Origin: Bdellovibrio sp. 22V
Lineage (GTDB): Bacteria > Bdellovibrionota > Bdellovibrionia > Bdellovibrionales > Bdellovibrionaceae
Length of the DNA stretch: 64,000 nucleotides
Assembly: GCF_030169785.1 (NCBI RefSeq)
Contig: NZ_CP125854.1
Span: 2,418,001 to 2,482,000 of the forward strand
Direction of reading: 5' to 3'
The notes below the pieces were generated by a model that saw nothing but the letters and a program-made list of their open reading frames with translations, did not search any database and was not told where the DNA came from. The position numbers were made by a program, and so were the translations under genes. Shown here piece by piece: positions 7,926-17,197 of this stretch (positions within the stretch are counted from its first letter, which is position 1; the number at the start of each line of letters is the position of its first letter).

Positions 7926-9550
7926 AACTTCTCTTTCTTGCTGTGAAATGGCGCCGGCAAGGATTCGATCACTTCCAAAATATCGTAATAAGTGACATTG
8001 AAGTTTTCATTATCCACCGTTTTTTTAAGAAACGTAAGAATCGTTTTTGGAGAGATCATTTTTTTGCGATATCCAAAATACAATCGCTCCCCAATCATTC
8101 CGCCAAGGAGTTGAGCCGCCACAAGGTAACTCCATTTTTTTCGTGGCAAAGCCTGCAACCGGTGTTTCGCCACGCCGGTAATCACCATAAGCTCATGCAT
8201 CTTTTGCGCAAGCGCCAACTGCAGGGCTTCTTTTCCCGTCTGCGGACCGCGCGCCGCCAAAGTCGCTTTGATATCCGCAATCGTGTCTGCTTTTCTTTTG
8301 TGATTAATGATCTTAGAGCCGAAGTACGCGACCCCTTCCATCCAAATCAAACGCAGAAAGTCCCCCGGCATTTCAGAGTGCAGCTCTTTCGTGCCGCTGA
8401 CTTGGGCATGCACGTAGCGCATCGCTAAGGACGCCGCATGATTCACCGAAGCTCGCGCCAGATAAGCTGCCCCGACCTCGGGAACGTAAAAAGACATCTG
8501 CTCCGCAATCATCGCCTCGATCCAACGCAATTTTTTAGCATCGCATTTTTCCCGGACCTGACTCCAAAAAGCGCTGTCTCTGGCCGTATAAACAGAAAGC
8601 CCCGCAATAGAAACAGGTGTGCCTAACTCTTCAGAGATAATTTTCACGTAGCGGCCAATATGATCGGTGTAATCTAAGAATGTGTCGTCATCATCTTCGT
8701 CGTCTTCATCGAGTTCGAGATCATAAGCCTGCTCAAGATACATCAGATAGTTTTGCCACTTCACCCACGGCGGCACACTCATCAAACAGAAAATATTCTG
8801 CGACAAACGCACCAAATCCGTGGTGGCTTCCATCTCGCGATTTAAAAGCTGAAAATAAATCTTCTCGGAGTTTTGAAAAATGCGAAGCACCTTCTTGGCA
8901 AAGGACTTCCCTAAAATATTTTCGAGCTCCTGCGGTATATGTGCCCCGGCTAAATGCAAGTCTCCATAAATGACAAAGACCAGATGCTCTGGATTCTGCT
9001 TCACCAGATCCGCAATCAGTTTTCCGGCAAAGACATCCCGGGACTTCAAAGTGGCTGCATTTCTTTTTTTGTAGGTTTTATTAATTCCTTGAACGGAAAT
9101 CTTATGTTTCTGAGCCCACCGCAATAGAGGACGATAATGCTCCCATGGAAAGCCCCACTTGGATTGCCACTGAACCGCTTTTAAAAAGTCCCTCTCTGAC
9201 ATTTTTCCGGAAAGAAATTTATTGAGCTTTTCCTGATCCGCGGCTTCAAAAAATTCGACCGCCAAAATCACTTTTCGTTGCGGCGGCAGCCCCCGTAAAA
9301 TACGTAGCTGAGCTTTTTGTGATTGATGGAGCGCGTGAAAGTCCCCCACCATCACAACTTGGGATTTTTCGATTTGCTCCCACAGAGCTTCTTTGGTTGA
9401 TGCGGTCCATTTTTTCGAGAATTCTTTTTCGTAGATCTTACGATAACGCATCAACTCTGGAGTGTCTTCCCCAAGGCGATGCTGCACTTGCCGTTCCATT
9501 TGCAAGTAAAGATCCTTCCGAATTCTTATCCACTTTTGTAGGTCGTTCAA
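7922..9550 (-). CDS. ChaN-like (haem-binding uptake) domain protein
   Basis: About 542 residues. I chose the TTG at 9550 because AAGGAAGA lies 5 bases before it and a longer frame to 9910 would run across the start of the divergent VKOR gene. Residues about 60-265 match the ChaN/DUF399 family: VVMVGDFHALHQSQKAQLR, ILAVEFFEAADQEKLNKFL, KWGFPWEHYRPLLRWA and FVIYGDLHLAGAHIP, whose aspartate and histidine pairs are the conserved core. ChaN of Campylobacter is an iron-regulated haem-binding lipoprotein. Here there is no signal peptide, and a 270-residue C-terminal helical region, with an acidic DEDDEDDDD run, is extra. The function of this larger cytoplasmic version is unknown. Confidence 0.75.
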   Translation of the reverse strand: MNDLQKWIRIRKDLYLQMERQVQHRLGEDTPELMRYRKIYEKEFSKKWTASTKEALWEQIEKSQVVMVGDFHALHQSQKAQLRILRGLPPQRKVILAVEFFEAADQEKLNKFLSGKMSERDFLKAVQWQSKWGFPWEHYRPLLRWAQKHKISVQGINKTYKKRNAATLKSRDVFAGKLIADLVKQNPEHLVFVIYGDLHLAGAHIPQELENILGKSFAKKVLRIFQNSEKIYFQLLNREMEATTDLVRLSQNIFCLMSVPPWVKWQNYLMYLEQAYDLELDEDDEDDDDTFLDYTDHIGRYVKIISEELGTPVSIAGLSVYTARDSAFWSQVREKCDAKKLRWIEAMIAEQMSFYVPEVGAAYLARASVNHAASLAMRYVHAQVSGTKELHSEMPGDFLRLIWMEGVAYFGSKIINHKRKADTIADIKATLAARGPQTGKEALQLALAQKMHELMVITGVAKHRLQALPRKKWSYLVAAQLLGGMIGERLYFGYRKKMISPKTILTFLKKTVDNENFNVTYYDILEVIESLPAPFHSKKEKL

Positions 9551-9628
9551 AGCTGTCTTCCTTGATAGCCTTTTGATTTTTACATAATTTTGATTGATTT
9601 CAAACACGAATCTAAGTTCAATGGGGAC

Positions 9629-10831
9629 ATGAAAACTACAGCCAGCAAAAACAACTATCTTCTTCTTGCGATTATTGCGACTTTGGTAGCTATCGGAGTC
9701 CACACTTATCTTACGCAGCACTACTACGGCATCAAGTTCGGTATCGCTGAAGGGGACTCCGTCTGTAACATCAGCGAAGTGATGAATTGCGATGCTGTGA
9801 CAGCCAGCAAGTTTTCGGCATTCCTCGGTGTACCTATCGCACTTTGGGGAGCCGCAACCAACCTCATCCTTCTTTACTTCTTGCTGGTCACTCGCTTTAA
9901 CCTTGTTCAAGATCCTGCGAAGACATCTCGTTACGCGTTCTTGCTTTCTTCCGTCACAGTTTTAGCTTCCGTTGTTATGGGCGCGATCAGCTTGACCGCT
10001 ATGAGCAACATCTGCATTTTCTGCGTTTCCGCGTACGTTCTTTCTCTGATCGGCTTCTTCGGAATCTGGAAAGGGGCTGAAGACCTCTCCGTTTCCAATC
10101 TTAAAGAAGACATCAAAGACATCTTTGTCAGCGAAAGATGGGTGGCAGGATTTCTTTTGGCGATTCCAGCTTTGGCCTTCCTTGGAAATATTATGTACCT
10201 TGAAAGCCATGGTCTGACGGAAATCGAAAAAGTCACCAAAGAGCGCGTGGCTTACTGGCAAGTCGCTCCGGTTCAAGAGTTTGATCCTAATGCAGGACTG
10301 GTTCTGCAAACCGGCACAGGCGAACCAAAAATGACGATTGTGGAGTTTGCTGACTTCCGCTGCCCGCACTGTAAACACGCAGCCCCTAGCCTTCACGCTT
10401 TCACAAAAAGTCATCCTGATGTGAAACTGATCTTCAAACCATTCCCTCTTGACGGAACGTGCAACGAAGCTATGCGTGGTGGCGGCGACGGCATCTCTTG
10501 CGGATTGGCCGCAGCGGTTATGTGTGCTGAGAAAATGGACAAAAAAGGCTGGGCTACACACGACTACTTCTTTGAAAACCAAATGCAGATCATCCAAATG
10601 CAAAACTTAGATGAGAACTTGGAAGACGCCGCAAAATCCGTGGGACTTCCTCTTGAAGACCTTAAGACTTGCGTGAAATCTCCAGAGACTCTGGAGCTTA
10701 TCCGCAAAATGGCAAAAGAAGGCGAAGTGGCGAAGATTCAAGGGACGCCCACTGTTTTTGTTAACGGCAAATGGTTGAACGGAGGACAATTGATCCCCGT
10801 TCTTGAAGGCGCCTATAAAACTTTAAAGTAA
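9629..10831 (+). CDS. VKOR-DsbA-like fusion protein, disulfide formation
   Basis: A 400-residue fusion that should both oxidise thiols of exported proteins and be re-oxidised by quinone. Residues 1-200 are a vitamin K epoxide reductase domain with several membrane helices, the loop cysteine pair at C46 and C54 and the active-site pair in SNICIFCVSA. Residues 225-400 are a periplasmic DsbA-like thioredoxin domain with FADFRCPHCKHA and the cis-proline loop IQGTPTVFVNG. I chose the ATG at 9629 (preceded by GGGG) over 9590, since the membrane part follows at once. The product could act on cysteine-rich exported proteins such as that at 44916. Confidence 0.93.
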   Translation: MKTTASKNNYLLLAIIATLVAIGVHTYLTQHYYGIKFGIAEGDSVCNISEVMNCDAVTASKFSAFLGVPIALWGAATNLILLYFLLVTRFNLVQDPAKTSRYAFLLSSVTVLASVVMGAISLTAMSNICIFCVSAYVLSLIGFFGIWKGAEDLSVSNLKEDIKDIFVSERWVAGFLLAIPALAFLGNIMYLESHGLTEIEKVTKERVAYWQVAPVQEFDPNAGLVLQTGTGEPKMTIVEFADFRCPHCKHAAPSLHAFTKSHPDVKLIFKPFPLDGTCNEAMRGGGDGISCGLAAAVMCAEKMDKKGWATHDYFFENQMQIIQMQNLDENLEDAAKSVGLPLEDLKTCVKSPETLELIRKMAKEGEVAKIQGTPTVFVNGKWLNGGQLIPVLEGAYKTLK

Positions 10832-10835
10832 TTCT

Positions 10836-11423
10836 TTAGAATCCGATAATGCTGGCCAACCAATTGGCCGCTTTACCAAAAAGATCGTCGAAGACGATGA
10901 CACTCGTCTTCGCGAGACCATGAACGACTTCCATCCAAAAAGCTAAAATTATAATAGCCAGGAACGAAAACCATAGAGCGCGCACAACATAGATTGTTGA
11001 GCGCACGTCTTGCACGCGCAAATCGCCTTGTATTTTCTCAACAATTTTCAATACATATTGAAGTTCTCTAAAGTGCTCTTTGAATTTCTCGCGCAATTCT
11101 TGTTGCTTTGCACGAGTCAATGAGTTGATACCCGGGAAACTTCTTTTTGCTTTAATCGCGTAGATTAGATCCACCGAATGGTGAATGTAGCGCGTGATCT
11201 TGGATTGAAAATTAGGGTATTCCGAAGGCTTTTCAAGGAAATCTTTAAGTTCTTCGATCGCCCGATCGTAGCGCTCATCCAGAACCCACGTCAGAATATT
11301 AAAACGCAAGGAATCCGGTCTGCCTAGTTCCGCACGATCCACGCCCACGTCGAAAAAGGCCGACTCTTCCTTTTTCTTAAGCTCATCCGGGTTGTTGACT
11401 TCCTTAACTGCGGGTACTGACAT
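10836..11423 (-). CDS. Conserved-looking membrane-anchored protein of unknown function
   Basis: A 195-residue protein that I do not recognise. The first 140 residues are helical and charged (RYDRAIEELKDFLEKPSEYP, then TRAKQQELREKFKEHFRELQ). A single membrane segment lies near residues 148-168 (ALWFSFLAIIILAFWMEVV), followed by an amphipathic tail. The likely topology is an N-terminal cytoplasmic domain anchored by the C-terminal region. Convergent with the VKOR gene, whose stop is 5 bases away. Confidence 0.7.
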   Translation of the reverse strand: MSVPAVKEVNNPDELKKKEESAFFDVGVDRAELGRPDSLRFNILTWVLDERYDRAIEELKDFLEKPSEYPNFQSKITRYIHHSVDLIYAIKAKRSFPGINSLTRAKQQELREKFKEHFRELQYVLKIVEKIQGDLRVQDVRSTIYVVRALWFSFLAIIILAFWMEVVHGLAKTSVIVFDDLFGKAANWLASIIGF

Positions 11424-11498
11424 GAAGTTCTTTTCGGAATTTTCTTTTAGATCATAAAGCTCTTTTCGCTATTCCAAAGTCTAGTCTTAAGCCGTTAG

Positions 11499-11527
11499 TT
11501 TGACTACTTTCGTCTCGGTCTGAGAAT
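11499..11527 (+). promoter_or_regulatory. Possible sigma-70-type promoter of the coiled-coil gene
   Basis: TTGACT (11499-11504), a 17-base spacer and GAGAAT (11522-11527) lie 40 bases before the start at 11567. The -35 is good, the -10 is a 4/6 match. Confidence 0.4.
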
Positions 11528-11566
11528 ATGAGGTATAGGGCGACCTAGACTTCATGGAGGAGGGCT

Positions 11567-12688
11567 ATGGAAACCGAATCATTTCAAACAGCGGTATTAG
11601 GACATCTCGACTTTGAAAATACTCAACCTGCCGTAGGGAACATTCCCCTGCCGGATGAGCTTCCACGTCGTAATGACTTCAGTCATCTTCCCAAAGAGAT
11701 TCTTAAATCTTCCACTGTAGAAAACCTGATTTCCCAGAACGAAGATTTGATGGCGCGTCTTAAAGTGGCGTTGCGCCGCCTTTCTATTCTTGAAACTGAA
11801 AATCAAAAGCTCAGCGACGAATCGAACAAAGCCCGCCTCTCTCAGTCCTCTGTGACAGATCAAATCCTTGTCTGGAAAGAAAAGGATGCGATGTGGAGAC
11901 AAAAAGTCGATCAACTGGAAAAAGACAAAGAAATCCATGTTGAAAAACTGCGTGCGTTGCAAGAGAAAATCCAGACGATGTCTTCGGAGCTTTCCCGTCA
12001 TGTGAAATACCATGAGCGTATCAAAACGCAGGTCAAACCCTACATCTCTCAGCTGAAGGAATACTCCCGCATCCAGGATATCCGTCTGCAGGAGTTTGAA
12101 AATTCTTTGAGCCACAAGGAAGCACAGTTGCGTGACCTTCGCCATCAAGTGATCGAAGTGACGAAAAACTCGCGCTATCAAGTCGAAGCTTCTGAAAAGA
12201 AGGCTCAAGAAATGGTGCACTTCTATGAAGAGCAAATCCAAAGCCTCAACCGTGAGTTGCAAATGCTTCACGGAATTCAAGAGGACCTGGAAGTAAAAAC
12301 TCTGAAGCTGCATTCCGCTTTGGAGCGCCAGGACACTCTTGAAAACGAGATCGTGACACTTCGCCGCAGCAAAGAGGAAATGAAAGAACGTCTTGAAGGT
12401 GAAATCACTCGCCAGCAAGAACGCATGTCTGAACTAACTCGTCAGAATCAAAAACTGGGCGTTGAGCACGCCGATTTGCAAATTCGCGTTGTCGAAGACC
12501 AGGAGCGCATTAAACAATTGGAAAAAGAAAACTTCCAATTCCAAGAGCAACTGGAGAGCCTTCGTTATATGTGGACGGCGAAGAATGAGGAACACGAAAA
12601 GCTCAAGGTCGCGACAGCCGCTTTAGAGCGACTCAACCTTGAGCTCAGCCAGAAGCTCAATGAACTTCGTAAGCAGGACGGGCTCTAG
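11567..12688 (+). CDS. Coiled-coil protein
   Basis: A 373-residue cytoplasmic protein with a 45-residue N-terminal tail followed by an almost unbroken coiled coil (about residues 55-370), rich in Glu, Lys, Gln and Leu with heptad spacing. No signal peptide or membrane helix. A strong GGAGGAGGG lies before the ATG. Its stop overlaps the end of the convergent STAS gene (CTAG shared). Functions of such rods include cell-pole or division scaffolds; nothing in the sequence decides between them. Confidence 0.8.
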   Translation: METESFQTAVLGHLDFENTQPAVGNIPLPDELPRRNDFSHLPKEILKSSTVENLISQNEDLMARLKVALRRLSILETENQKLSDESNKARLSQSSVTDQILVWKEKDAMWRQKVDQLEKDKEIHVEKLRALQEKIQTMSSELSRHVKYHERIKTQVKPYISQLKEYSRIQDIRLQEFENSLSHKEAQLRDLRHQVIEVTKNSRYQVEASEKKAQEMVHFYEEQIQSLNRELQMLHGIQEDLEVKTLKLHSALERQDTLENEIVTLRRSKEEMKERLEGEITRQQERMSELTRQNQKLGVEHADLQIRVVEDQERIKQLEKENFQFQEQLESLRYMWTAKNEEHEKLKVATAALERLNLELSQKLNELRKQDGL

Positions 12689-13011
12689 AAACTTTGCAGA
12701 GCCCCTTCGATACTTTCATGCACTTCCAAGTGCGAACACTCTGAAAAACTGAATAGGCGCTGGAAATCCGGGTTCAAACCCGCGATTTTCGCGTTGAATG
12801 TGTTTTTAGAATTCAAATCATTCAAAACTCCAAAGAAATTCTGAATGCCCGAAGAACCGACAAAGTGGAGGTTTTTCATGCAGAAAACGACCTTTTTATG
12901 GGCAAAATTCTGCAGACATGCTTTTTTGAAAGACTGTGTTTTTTCAATTTCAATACGACCGCTCAAAGACACAACAGTGATATCACCGTCGAGCACGAGT
13001 TTGACTTCCAT
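12685..13011 (-). CDS. STAS-domain protein (anti-sigma factor antagonist type)
   Basis: 108 residues of a single STAS domain: EVKLVLDGDITVVSLSGRIE at the N-terminus, then KKVVFCMKNLHFVGSSGIQ, which is the conserved loop where a serine (here SSG) is phosphorylated by an anti-sigma kinase in SpoIIAA/RsbV homologues. I chose the ATG at 13011, preceded by TGAGG, because residues upstream do not belong to the domain. No kinase or sigma factor gene is next to it. It is divergent from lptD by 58 bases. A regulatory partner-switching role is inferred from the family. Confidence 0.85.
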   Translation of the reverse strand: MEVKLVLDGDITVVSLSGRIEIEKTQSFKKACLQNFAHKKVVFCMKNLHFVGSSGIQNFFGVLNDLNSKNTFNAKIAGLNPDFQRLFSFSECSHLEVHESIEGALQSF

Positions 13012-13069
13012 GTAGAACCTCACGAATTGGTTAAACGCATAGATCTTTACGGCCGAATTTCGTGACATT

Positions 13070-15553
13070 TTGAGTCCAAAAAGAGGCCAGGCAAAAACAC
13101 TTTTCCAACTCGACAAACGCCCAACTGGTCCCTACAATAGTTTGGTGCTTCAGAGCTGGATCTTCTTGTTTTTATTCTTAGTCGTGTCTGTTTTTGCAGG
13201 CACTCCCCTATGGGCTGCCGAACCCACGGCGAAGATCCATGGTATTTTGATCAATGCCGACAGTATGTACCGCGATTCCGAAAAAGAACTGGCCGAACTT
13301 GAAGGCAACGTGCAAATCGTTTTCCAAGGACAGCACATTCGTTCCGACAAAGCCCGCGTGCATTTGCGTTCTCGCCAAGTTGAACTTTTCGGCAATGTTG
13401 AAATCATGGATGCCAAAAACACCATTGTCGGCGATCAAGTGTTCTTGGATTATGAAAACAACACTGGTGTCATTTACAACGGCTTTGTGCAATCCGGCTC
13501 GATCATGTTCTCGGGATCTCTTTTACAGAAAGTGGGAGAGTCCGAATACATCGTGAGTTCCGCCGATTACACAGCCTGTGCGAACTGTCCGCCAAGCTGG
13601 AGTTTTTCAGGAACGACTGTTCGCGCGGAATTAGGCGGTTATGCTTATATCAAAAACGCCGTCTTGCGTTTTGCCGACATCCCCGTTTTTTGGTTTCCCT
13701 ATCTGATCGTTCCCTTGAAGAGTGATCGTCAATCGGGTCTTTTAACTCCCTCTTTCGAGTCTTCTGACAAAGGGGGTTTCACACTTTCACAACCCTACTT
13801 CTGGGCGATTTCCCGCAACACCGATGCCACGTTTACCCTCAAAAATTACGCGAAACGTGGTAACAAGGGTCTTCTTGAATACCGCTATGTTTTGGATGAA
13901 AACTCCAGCGGGACTTTGAATACAGGAACGATCTACGACAACTCTTTTGCCGAAGATTCCCGCCTTAATACCTTCCGTCCTGAATCCGAGAAAGACACGG
14001 TCATTGATCGTTGGTTTGTGAAGTACGATCACTACTTTGAAATGCCCAATGACTTTGTTCATCGTGCCGAGATCAATCTTGCGAGCGACTTGCAATATCC
14101 TAAGGACTTCCCGCTTGAAACTTTGAATCACGGGGACTCGGCGATGGAAAACCGCATGTCTTTCACGCAGAATTCGAAAGACACGCATTGGAGCGTGGAT
14201 TCCTCTTACTACGTAAATCTTTTGAATGCGAACCCGTTGGCGAGCAATGACGATGCCGTTCATCGCGTGCCTGAATTGCGTTTTGCTCAAGCACAAAAAA
14301 ATATCGGCAACACAAATTTCATTTACAACATTGATTTGAACTATGTGGATTTTGCGCGTGCGGGTATCGCTTATGATGACATGACCTACACGACATTGCC
14401 CAATGGTCAGCGCATCGGTTACATCAAAAATACTTGCAACAGCCCGAACTGGGAAGACGACCCGAACTGTAAACGCATTTACGACGGCACCTACGACCCT
14501 GACACCGATATCATTCGCACAGGACAACGTCTCGATTTCCGCCCTGCTCTTTACTATCCGGTGAAGGTGTCAGATGGCTTGGATATTTTACCGAAACTTT
14601 CTTATCGCGAAACCCATTATAATTTTAACGTTGGTGACGAGAAAAACTACGTACGCCGTTATCTGCGCACCGAACTTGCGGGCCGCATGAACTTCAGCCG
14701 CGTGTACGGAGACCTCGTCAGTTCCAAAGCCACCCGCTACAAACACGAAATCATTCCTGAGGTGTCGTACACCAACATTCCTTGGATTGAGCAAGCAAAT
14801 CACCCTTTCTTCGGCCCTGGCAATGTCGACGATGCTCCCTACTCTTCACGTGACAGCATCAATGACGGCGACGTCGCCAGTGATTATCGCGTGCAATTTG
14901 ATTACAACGACCGCGTTTACGATCGCAATCTTGTGACCGTCGGTCTTATCAACAAAGTCACCGAAAAACGCTGGGTTGGAGATCGCCCGGAATATCGTCA
15001 GATCGGTTATTTAAAACTTGCCCAGTCGTACGACGCCACTCAAGAAGGCTCGAGCGGACGCGAGCCTTGGTCCGACATCAATGCGACACTCGATGTGCGC
15101 TTAGATCGTTTTCAAACTTATTCTATTTTAAATTATTATCCTTATCAGAACGTCACGAACATTTCTTCACGTGTGCGTGTGATGAATGAAAAAGGCCAAT
15201 TCGGGCAAGTGCAACTGACTCGTCAGTATAAAATCACTCCCGGTCAGCCTGTGGATACAGACAACCGCACGGAAGACTATACGTTTTCGGCGGGTTTCAT
15301 TTCCCGTCATATCAACTTGATGGGAAAGCTCGTTTACGATGCGAACTGGGCCGCTTCAGGCTCTGAAGATAAAATCAAATCGTGGGCATATATCGCGCAA
15401 TTCAAACCACCTGGAGACTGCTTGATCATCACTTTGATTCAAGACCAAGTCACTGGCGGGGATACGAACTTGAAACTTAATTTCGAGTTTACATTCGATG
15501 GCGTGCCGAAACCGGCGTTGCCGCCAGAAGCTCTCGACACTTACGGATTCTAG
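13070..15553 (+). CDS. lptD: LPS-assembly outer membrane protein LptD
   Basis: The 827-residue protein places lipopolysaccharide in the outer leaflet with LptE. It starts with a signal peptide-like stretch (hydrophobic part FLFLFLVVSVFAGTPLWA, cleavage near WAAEP). An OstA/LptA-like jellyroll (about residues 50-165, with DSMYRDSEKELAELEGNVQI and YENNTGVIYNG) is followed by the large C-terminal beta-barrel with many aromatic-alternating strands and a terminal DTYGF. Cysteines at TACANCPPSW could form the disulfides known for LptD. The start TTG at 13070 has no clear ribosome binding site; a TTG or GTG at 13142/13145 just before the hydrophobic core is possible. LptE is not seen in the window. 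Confidence 0.9.
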   Translation: MSPKRGQAKTLFQLDKRPTGPYNSLVLQSWIFLFLFLVVSVFAGTPLWAAEPTAKIHGILINADSMYRDSEKELAELEGNVQIVFQGQHIRSDKARVHLRSRQVELFGNVEIMDAKNTIVGDQVFLDYENNTGVIYNGFVQSGSIMFSGSLLQKVGESEYIVSSADYTACANCPPSWSFSGTTVRAELGGYAYIKNAVLRFADIPVFWFPYLIVPLKSDRQSGLLTPSFESSDKGGFTLSQPYFWAISRNTDATFTLKNYAKRGNKGLLEYRYVLDENSSGTLNTGTIYDNSFAEDSRLNTFRPESEKDTVIDRWFVKYDHYFEMPNDFVHRAEINLASDLQYPKDFPLETLNHGDSAMENRMSFTQNSKDTHWSVDSSYYVNLLNANPLASNDDAVHRVPELRFAQAQKNIGNTNFIYNIDLNYVDFARAGIAYDDMTYTTLPNGQRIGYIKNTCNSPNWEDDPNCKRIYDGTYDPDTDIIRTGQRLDFRPALYYPVKVSDGLDILPKLSYRETHYNFNVGDEKNYVRRYLRTELAGRMNFSRVYGDLVSSKATRYKHEIIPEVSYTNIPWIEQANHPFFGPGNVDDAPYSSRDSINDGDVASDYRVQFDYNDRVYDRNLVTVGLINKVTEKRWVGDRPEYRQIGYLKLAQSYDATQEGSSGREPWSDINATLDVRLDRFQTYSILNYYPYQNVTNISSRVRVMNEKGQFGQVQLTRQYKITPGQPVDTDNRTEDYTFSAGFISRHINLMGKLVYDANWAASGSEDKIKSWAYIAQFKPPGDCLIITLIQDQVTGGDTNLKLNFEFTFDGVPKPALPPEALDTYGF

Positions 15554-15888
15554 AAATTAACAATCGTTGCGGAAACTTCGATGCCGTCCACGCTGCCGTT
15601 ATCCATTTTCGGGAATACGGCAAAGTCAGGTTGTTGATAGGTTTTCGGTTCTTTGTTGGCTTGATACAAACCATAAGCAATCCCGGCGTAGAGTCCCAAG
15701 GAAGCTCCGCGAGCCACATTATTCCAAGACTCTCCCGGCTGATCTTCGACCGCGAGGCTTGCAACCCCGACGGCGGCTCCGCCAAGAGTTCCCCAAGCAC
15801 AAGACTTTAAAAAAGCCTGAAGCCCTTGAGCATGTGAAGGTGGTGTGAAAGCAAGAACACTCAGAAGAACGAAGAAAATCTTTTTCAT
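15550..15888 (-). CDS. Small exported glycine-rich protein
   Basis: 112 residues with a signal peptide (MKKIFFVLLSVLAFTPPSHA, cut before QGL). The mature part has a Gly/Ala-rich region (GTLGGAAVGVASLAVED, ARGASLGLYAGIAYGLYQA) of the glycine-zipper kind, which inserts in or packs against membranes. It follows yraN on the minus strand after a 32-base gap and ends in a short overlap with lptD. No function is known to me. Confidence 0.75.
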   Translation of the reverse strand: MKKIFFVLLSVLAFTPPSHAQGLQAFLKSCAWGTLGGAAVGVASLAVEDQPGESWNNVARGASLGLYAGIAYGLYQANKEPKTYQQPDFAVFPKMDNGSVDGIEVSATIVNF

Positions 15889-15920
15889 ACATCATTGTCC
15901 CCCGAATGCATGGCATCCGG

Positions 15921-16382
15921 TCAACCACTGATGTCTTCAATCACTGTGACCTTGCCTTCTTTCGTGACAAAGGCCCAGTGGATCTCCACGAGCACCTCGA
16001 ACTGACATGCAAGAAACTGCATCGCCCGGAAAAGACGATTCTTCTGTTTTTGCGATATCCGGTAAAAGTGAAACTCCGCAAGATTTGCGGTCTTCACTTC
16101 AACCATTAAAATATTTCCGTCAGGAGATTTGAAAAGCAGATCCACTTCCGCAAAAGGTGTTTTCACTCTTTGCGCAAGAACTTCGTAACCGGCTTTTTGA
16201 TAAAATCGGAGAACTCTTTCTTCCGAGTCCAGACCACGTTGATGGGCCCAATACTCACTCTTCGGTGATAACGTACTCTTTAACGCCCGCGAAGGATTTG
16301 CGGTGGACGATACACGGCCCGTGCTCGACGATGCTTTGCATGTGAACGGCCGTGGAGTAGCCTTTGTGAACTTCGAAGCCAT
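15921..16382 (-). CDS. yraN: YraN-family (UPF0102) putative endonuclease
   Basis: The conserved part is a Holliday-junction-resolvase-like nuclease fold: [20 protein letters not shown], then [19 protein letters not shown] and [12 protein letters not shown], where the aspartate, glutamate and VEVK lysine are the PD-(D/E)XK-like residues. The family is usually near 120 residues. The only ATG in frame, at 16382, would give 153 residues and overlap rnhB by about 128 bases. The first 40 residues do not look like the family, so a noncanonical start near 16260, at the rnhB stop, is likely. It is the usual neighbour of rnhB. Confidence 0.8.
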   Translation of the reverse strand: MASKFTKATPRPFTCKASSSTGRVSSTANPSRALKSTLSPKSEYWAHQRGLDSEERVLRFYQKAGYEVLAQRVKTPFAEVDLLFKSPDGNILMVEVKTANLAEFHFYRISQKQKNRLFRAMQFLACQFEVLVEIHWAFVTKEGKVTVIEDISG

Positions 16383-16968
16383 AGTGAGGATACTTCTCCC
16401 CTAACTCTTTCATCACACGGTCACGCGTGACTTTCGCGACAATAGACGCCGCCGAGATCGGAGCTGCTCGCAAATCGCCTTTCACCAAAGTCGTTTGTTC
16501 AAAGCCTACAATTCCCGGAATCTTCATATTGCCGTCGATCAAAATGTGACCGCCTTGAACACCCAGTTGCTCGACAGCTCTTTTCATCGCCAAGAGTGAA
16601 GCTTGGAGAATATTAAGCTCATCGATTTCTTCCACTGTTGCGAAACCGATACCGACCTGATGTTCTTTGAGAATTTGCTCCGCGATTTCTTCGCGACGAG
16701 CTTCGGAGATCAACTTTGAATCTGTGACAATGTCTTCCAGCGCTTCAGACTTAAAAATCACTGCCGCTGCATAGACCGGTCCCGCAAGACATCCTCGTCC
16801 CACTTCATCGACACCAATCACAGGCATTGGAGAATACGTGCGCCAATCCACTTTCGGGTACTCAACCTTCTTCGCTTTTTTTGCTGTCTTTTTTAAGACG
16901 ATCTTCTTCGCTGCGGATTTCTTTACTGATGATTTCTTTGAAGAGATTTTTTTAGATACTACTACCAT
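16255..16968 (-). CDS. rnhB: Ribonuclease HII
   Basis: 237 residues; removes ribonucleotides and RNA primers from RNA-DNA hybrids. The catalytic core has [20 protein letters not shown] (Asp, Glu), a [12 protein letters not shown] segment and [12 protein letters not shown]-like residues near [13 protein letters not shown]. The first 40 residues are a Lys/Ser/Ala-rich tail that the compact enzymes lack, perhaps a nucleic-acid clamp. I took the ATG at 16968; a GTG at 16977 is also possible. It belongs to the ribosomal cluster, between rplS and yraN. Confidence 0.95.
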   Translation of the reverse strand: MVVVSKKISSKKSSVKKSAAKKIVLKKTAKKAKKVEYPKVDWRTYSPMPVIGVDEVGRGCLAGPVYAAAVIFKSEALEDIVTDSKLISEARREEIAEQILKEHQVGIGFATVEEIDELNILQASLLAMKRAVEQLGVQGGHILIDGNMKIPGIVGFEQTTLVKGDLRAAPISAASIVAKVTRDRVMKELGEKYPHYGFEVHKGYSTAVHMQSIVEHGPCIVHRKSFAGVKEYVITEE

Positions 16969-17126
16969 TACCAACACACCCGAAAGTTTTCGAGTGCATA
17001 TTAGACATAGAGCCAGTTCATGGTCACTTGAATATACTTTTTAACGCGGAGATTTGCTTCGCTTCGAGCGAGGGTTTGAAGCGAAAAACTACACTGAAAG
17101 AAATTGAGTTGAGTTAGGTACAAAAT

Positions 17127-17160
17127 GAAAAACCCAGGACTTTTGGGTCCTAGGTTTTTC
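17127..17160. terminator. Intrinsic terminator after rplS
   Basis: A stem of GAAAAACC with AGGAC and their complements (17127-17140 with 17147-17160, one mismatch) reads on the minus strand as a hairpin ending in GGGTTTTTCATTTTG. It lies 38 bases past rplS and 159 bases before rnhB, so most transcripts of the ribosomal cluster probably end here. The rest of the 229-base spacer holds no gene and must contain the rnhB promoter. Confidence 0.75.
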
Positions 17161-17197
17161 AGTGGTTTTTTCTGTGAAATTCAGAAAGCTTGAGAAA

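Noticed and set aside
9551-9910. N-terminal extension of the ChaN-like gene to 9910
   Set aside because: It would cover the start of the divergent VKOR gene and has no conserved residues; the TTG at 9550 has a strong ribosome binding site.
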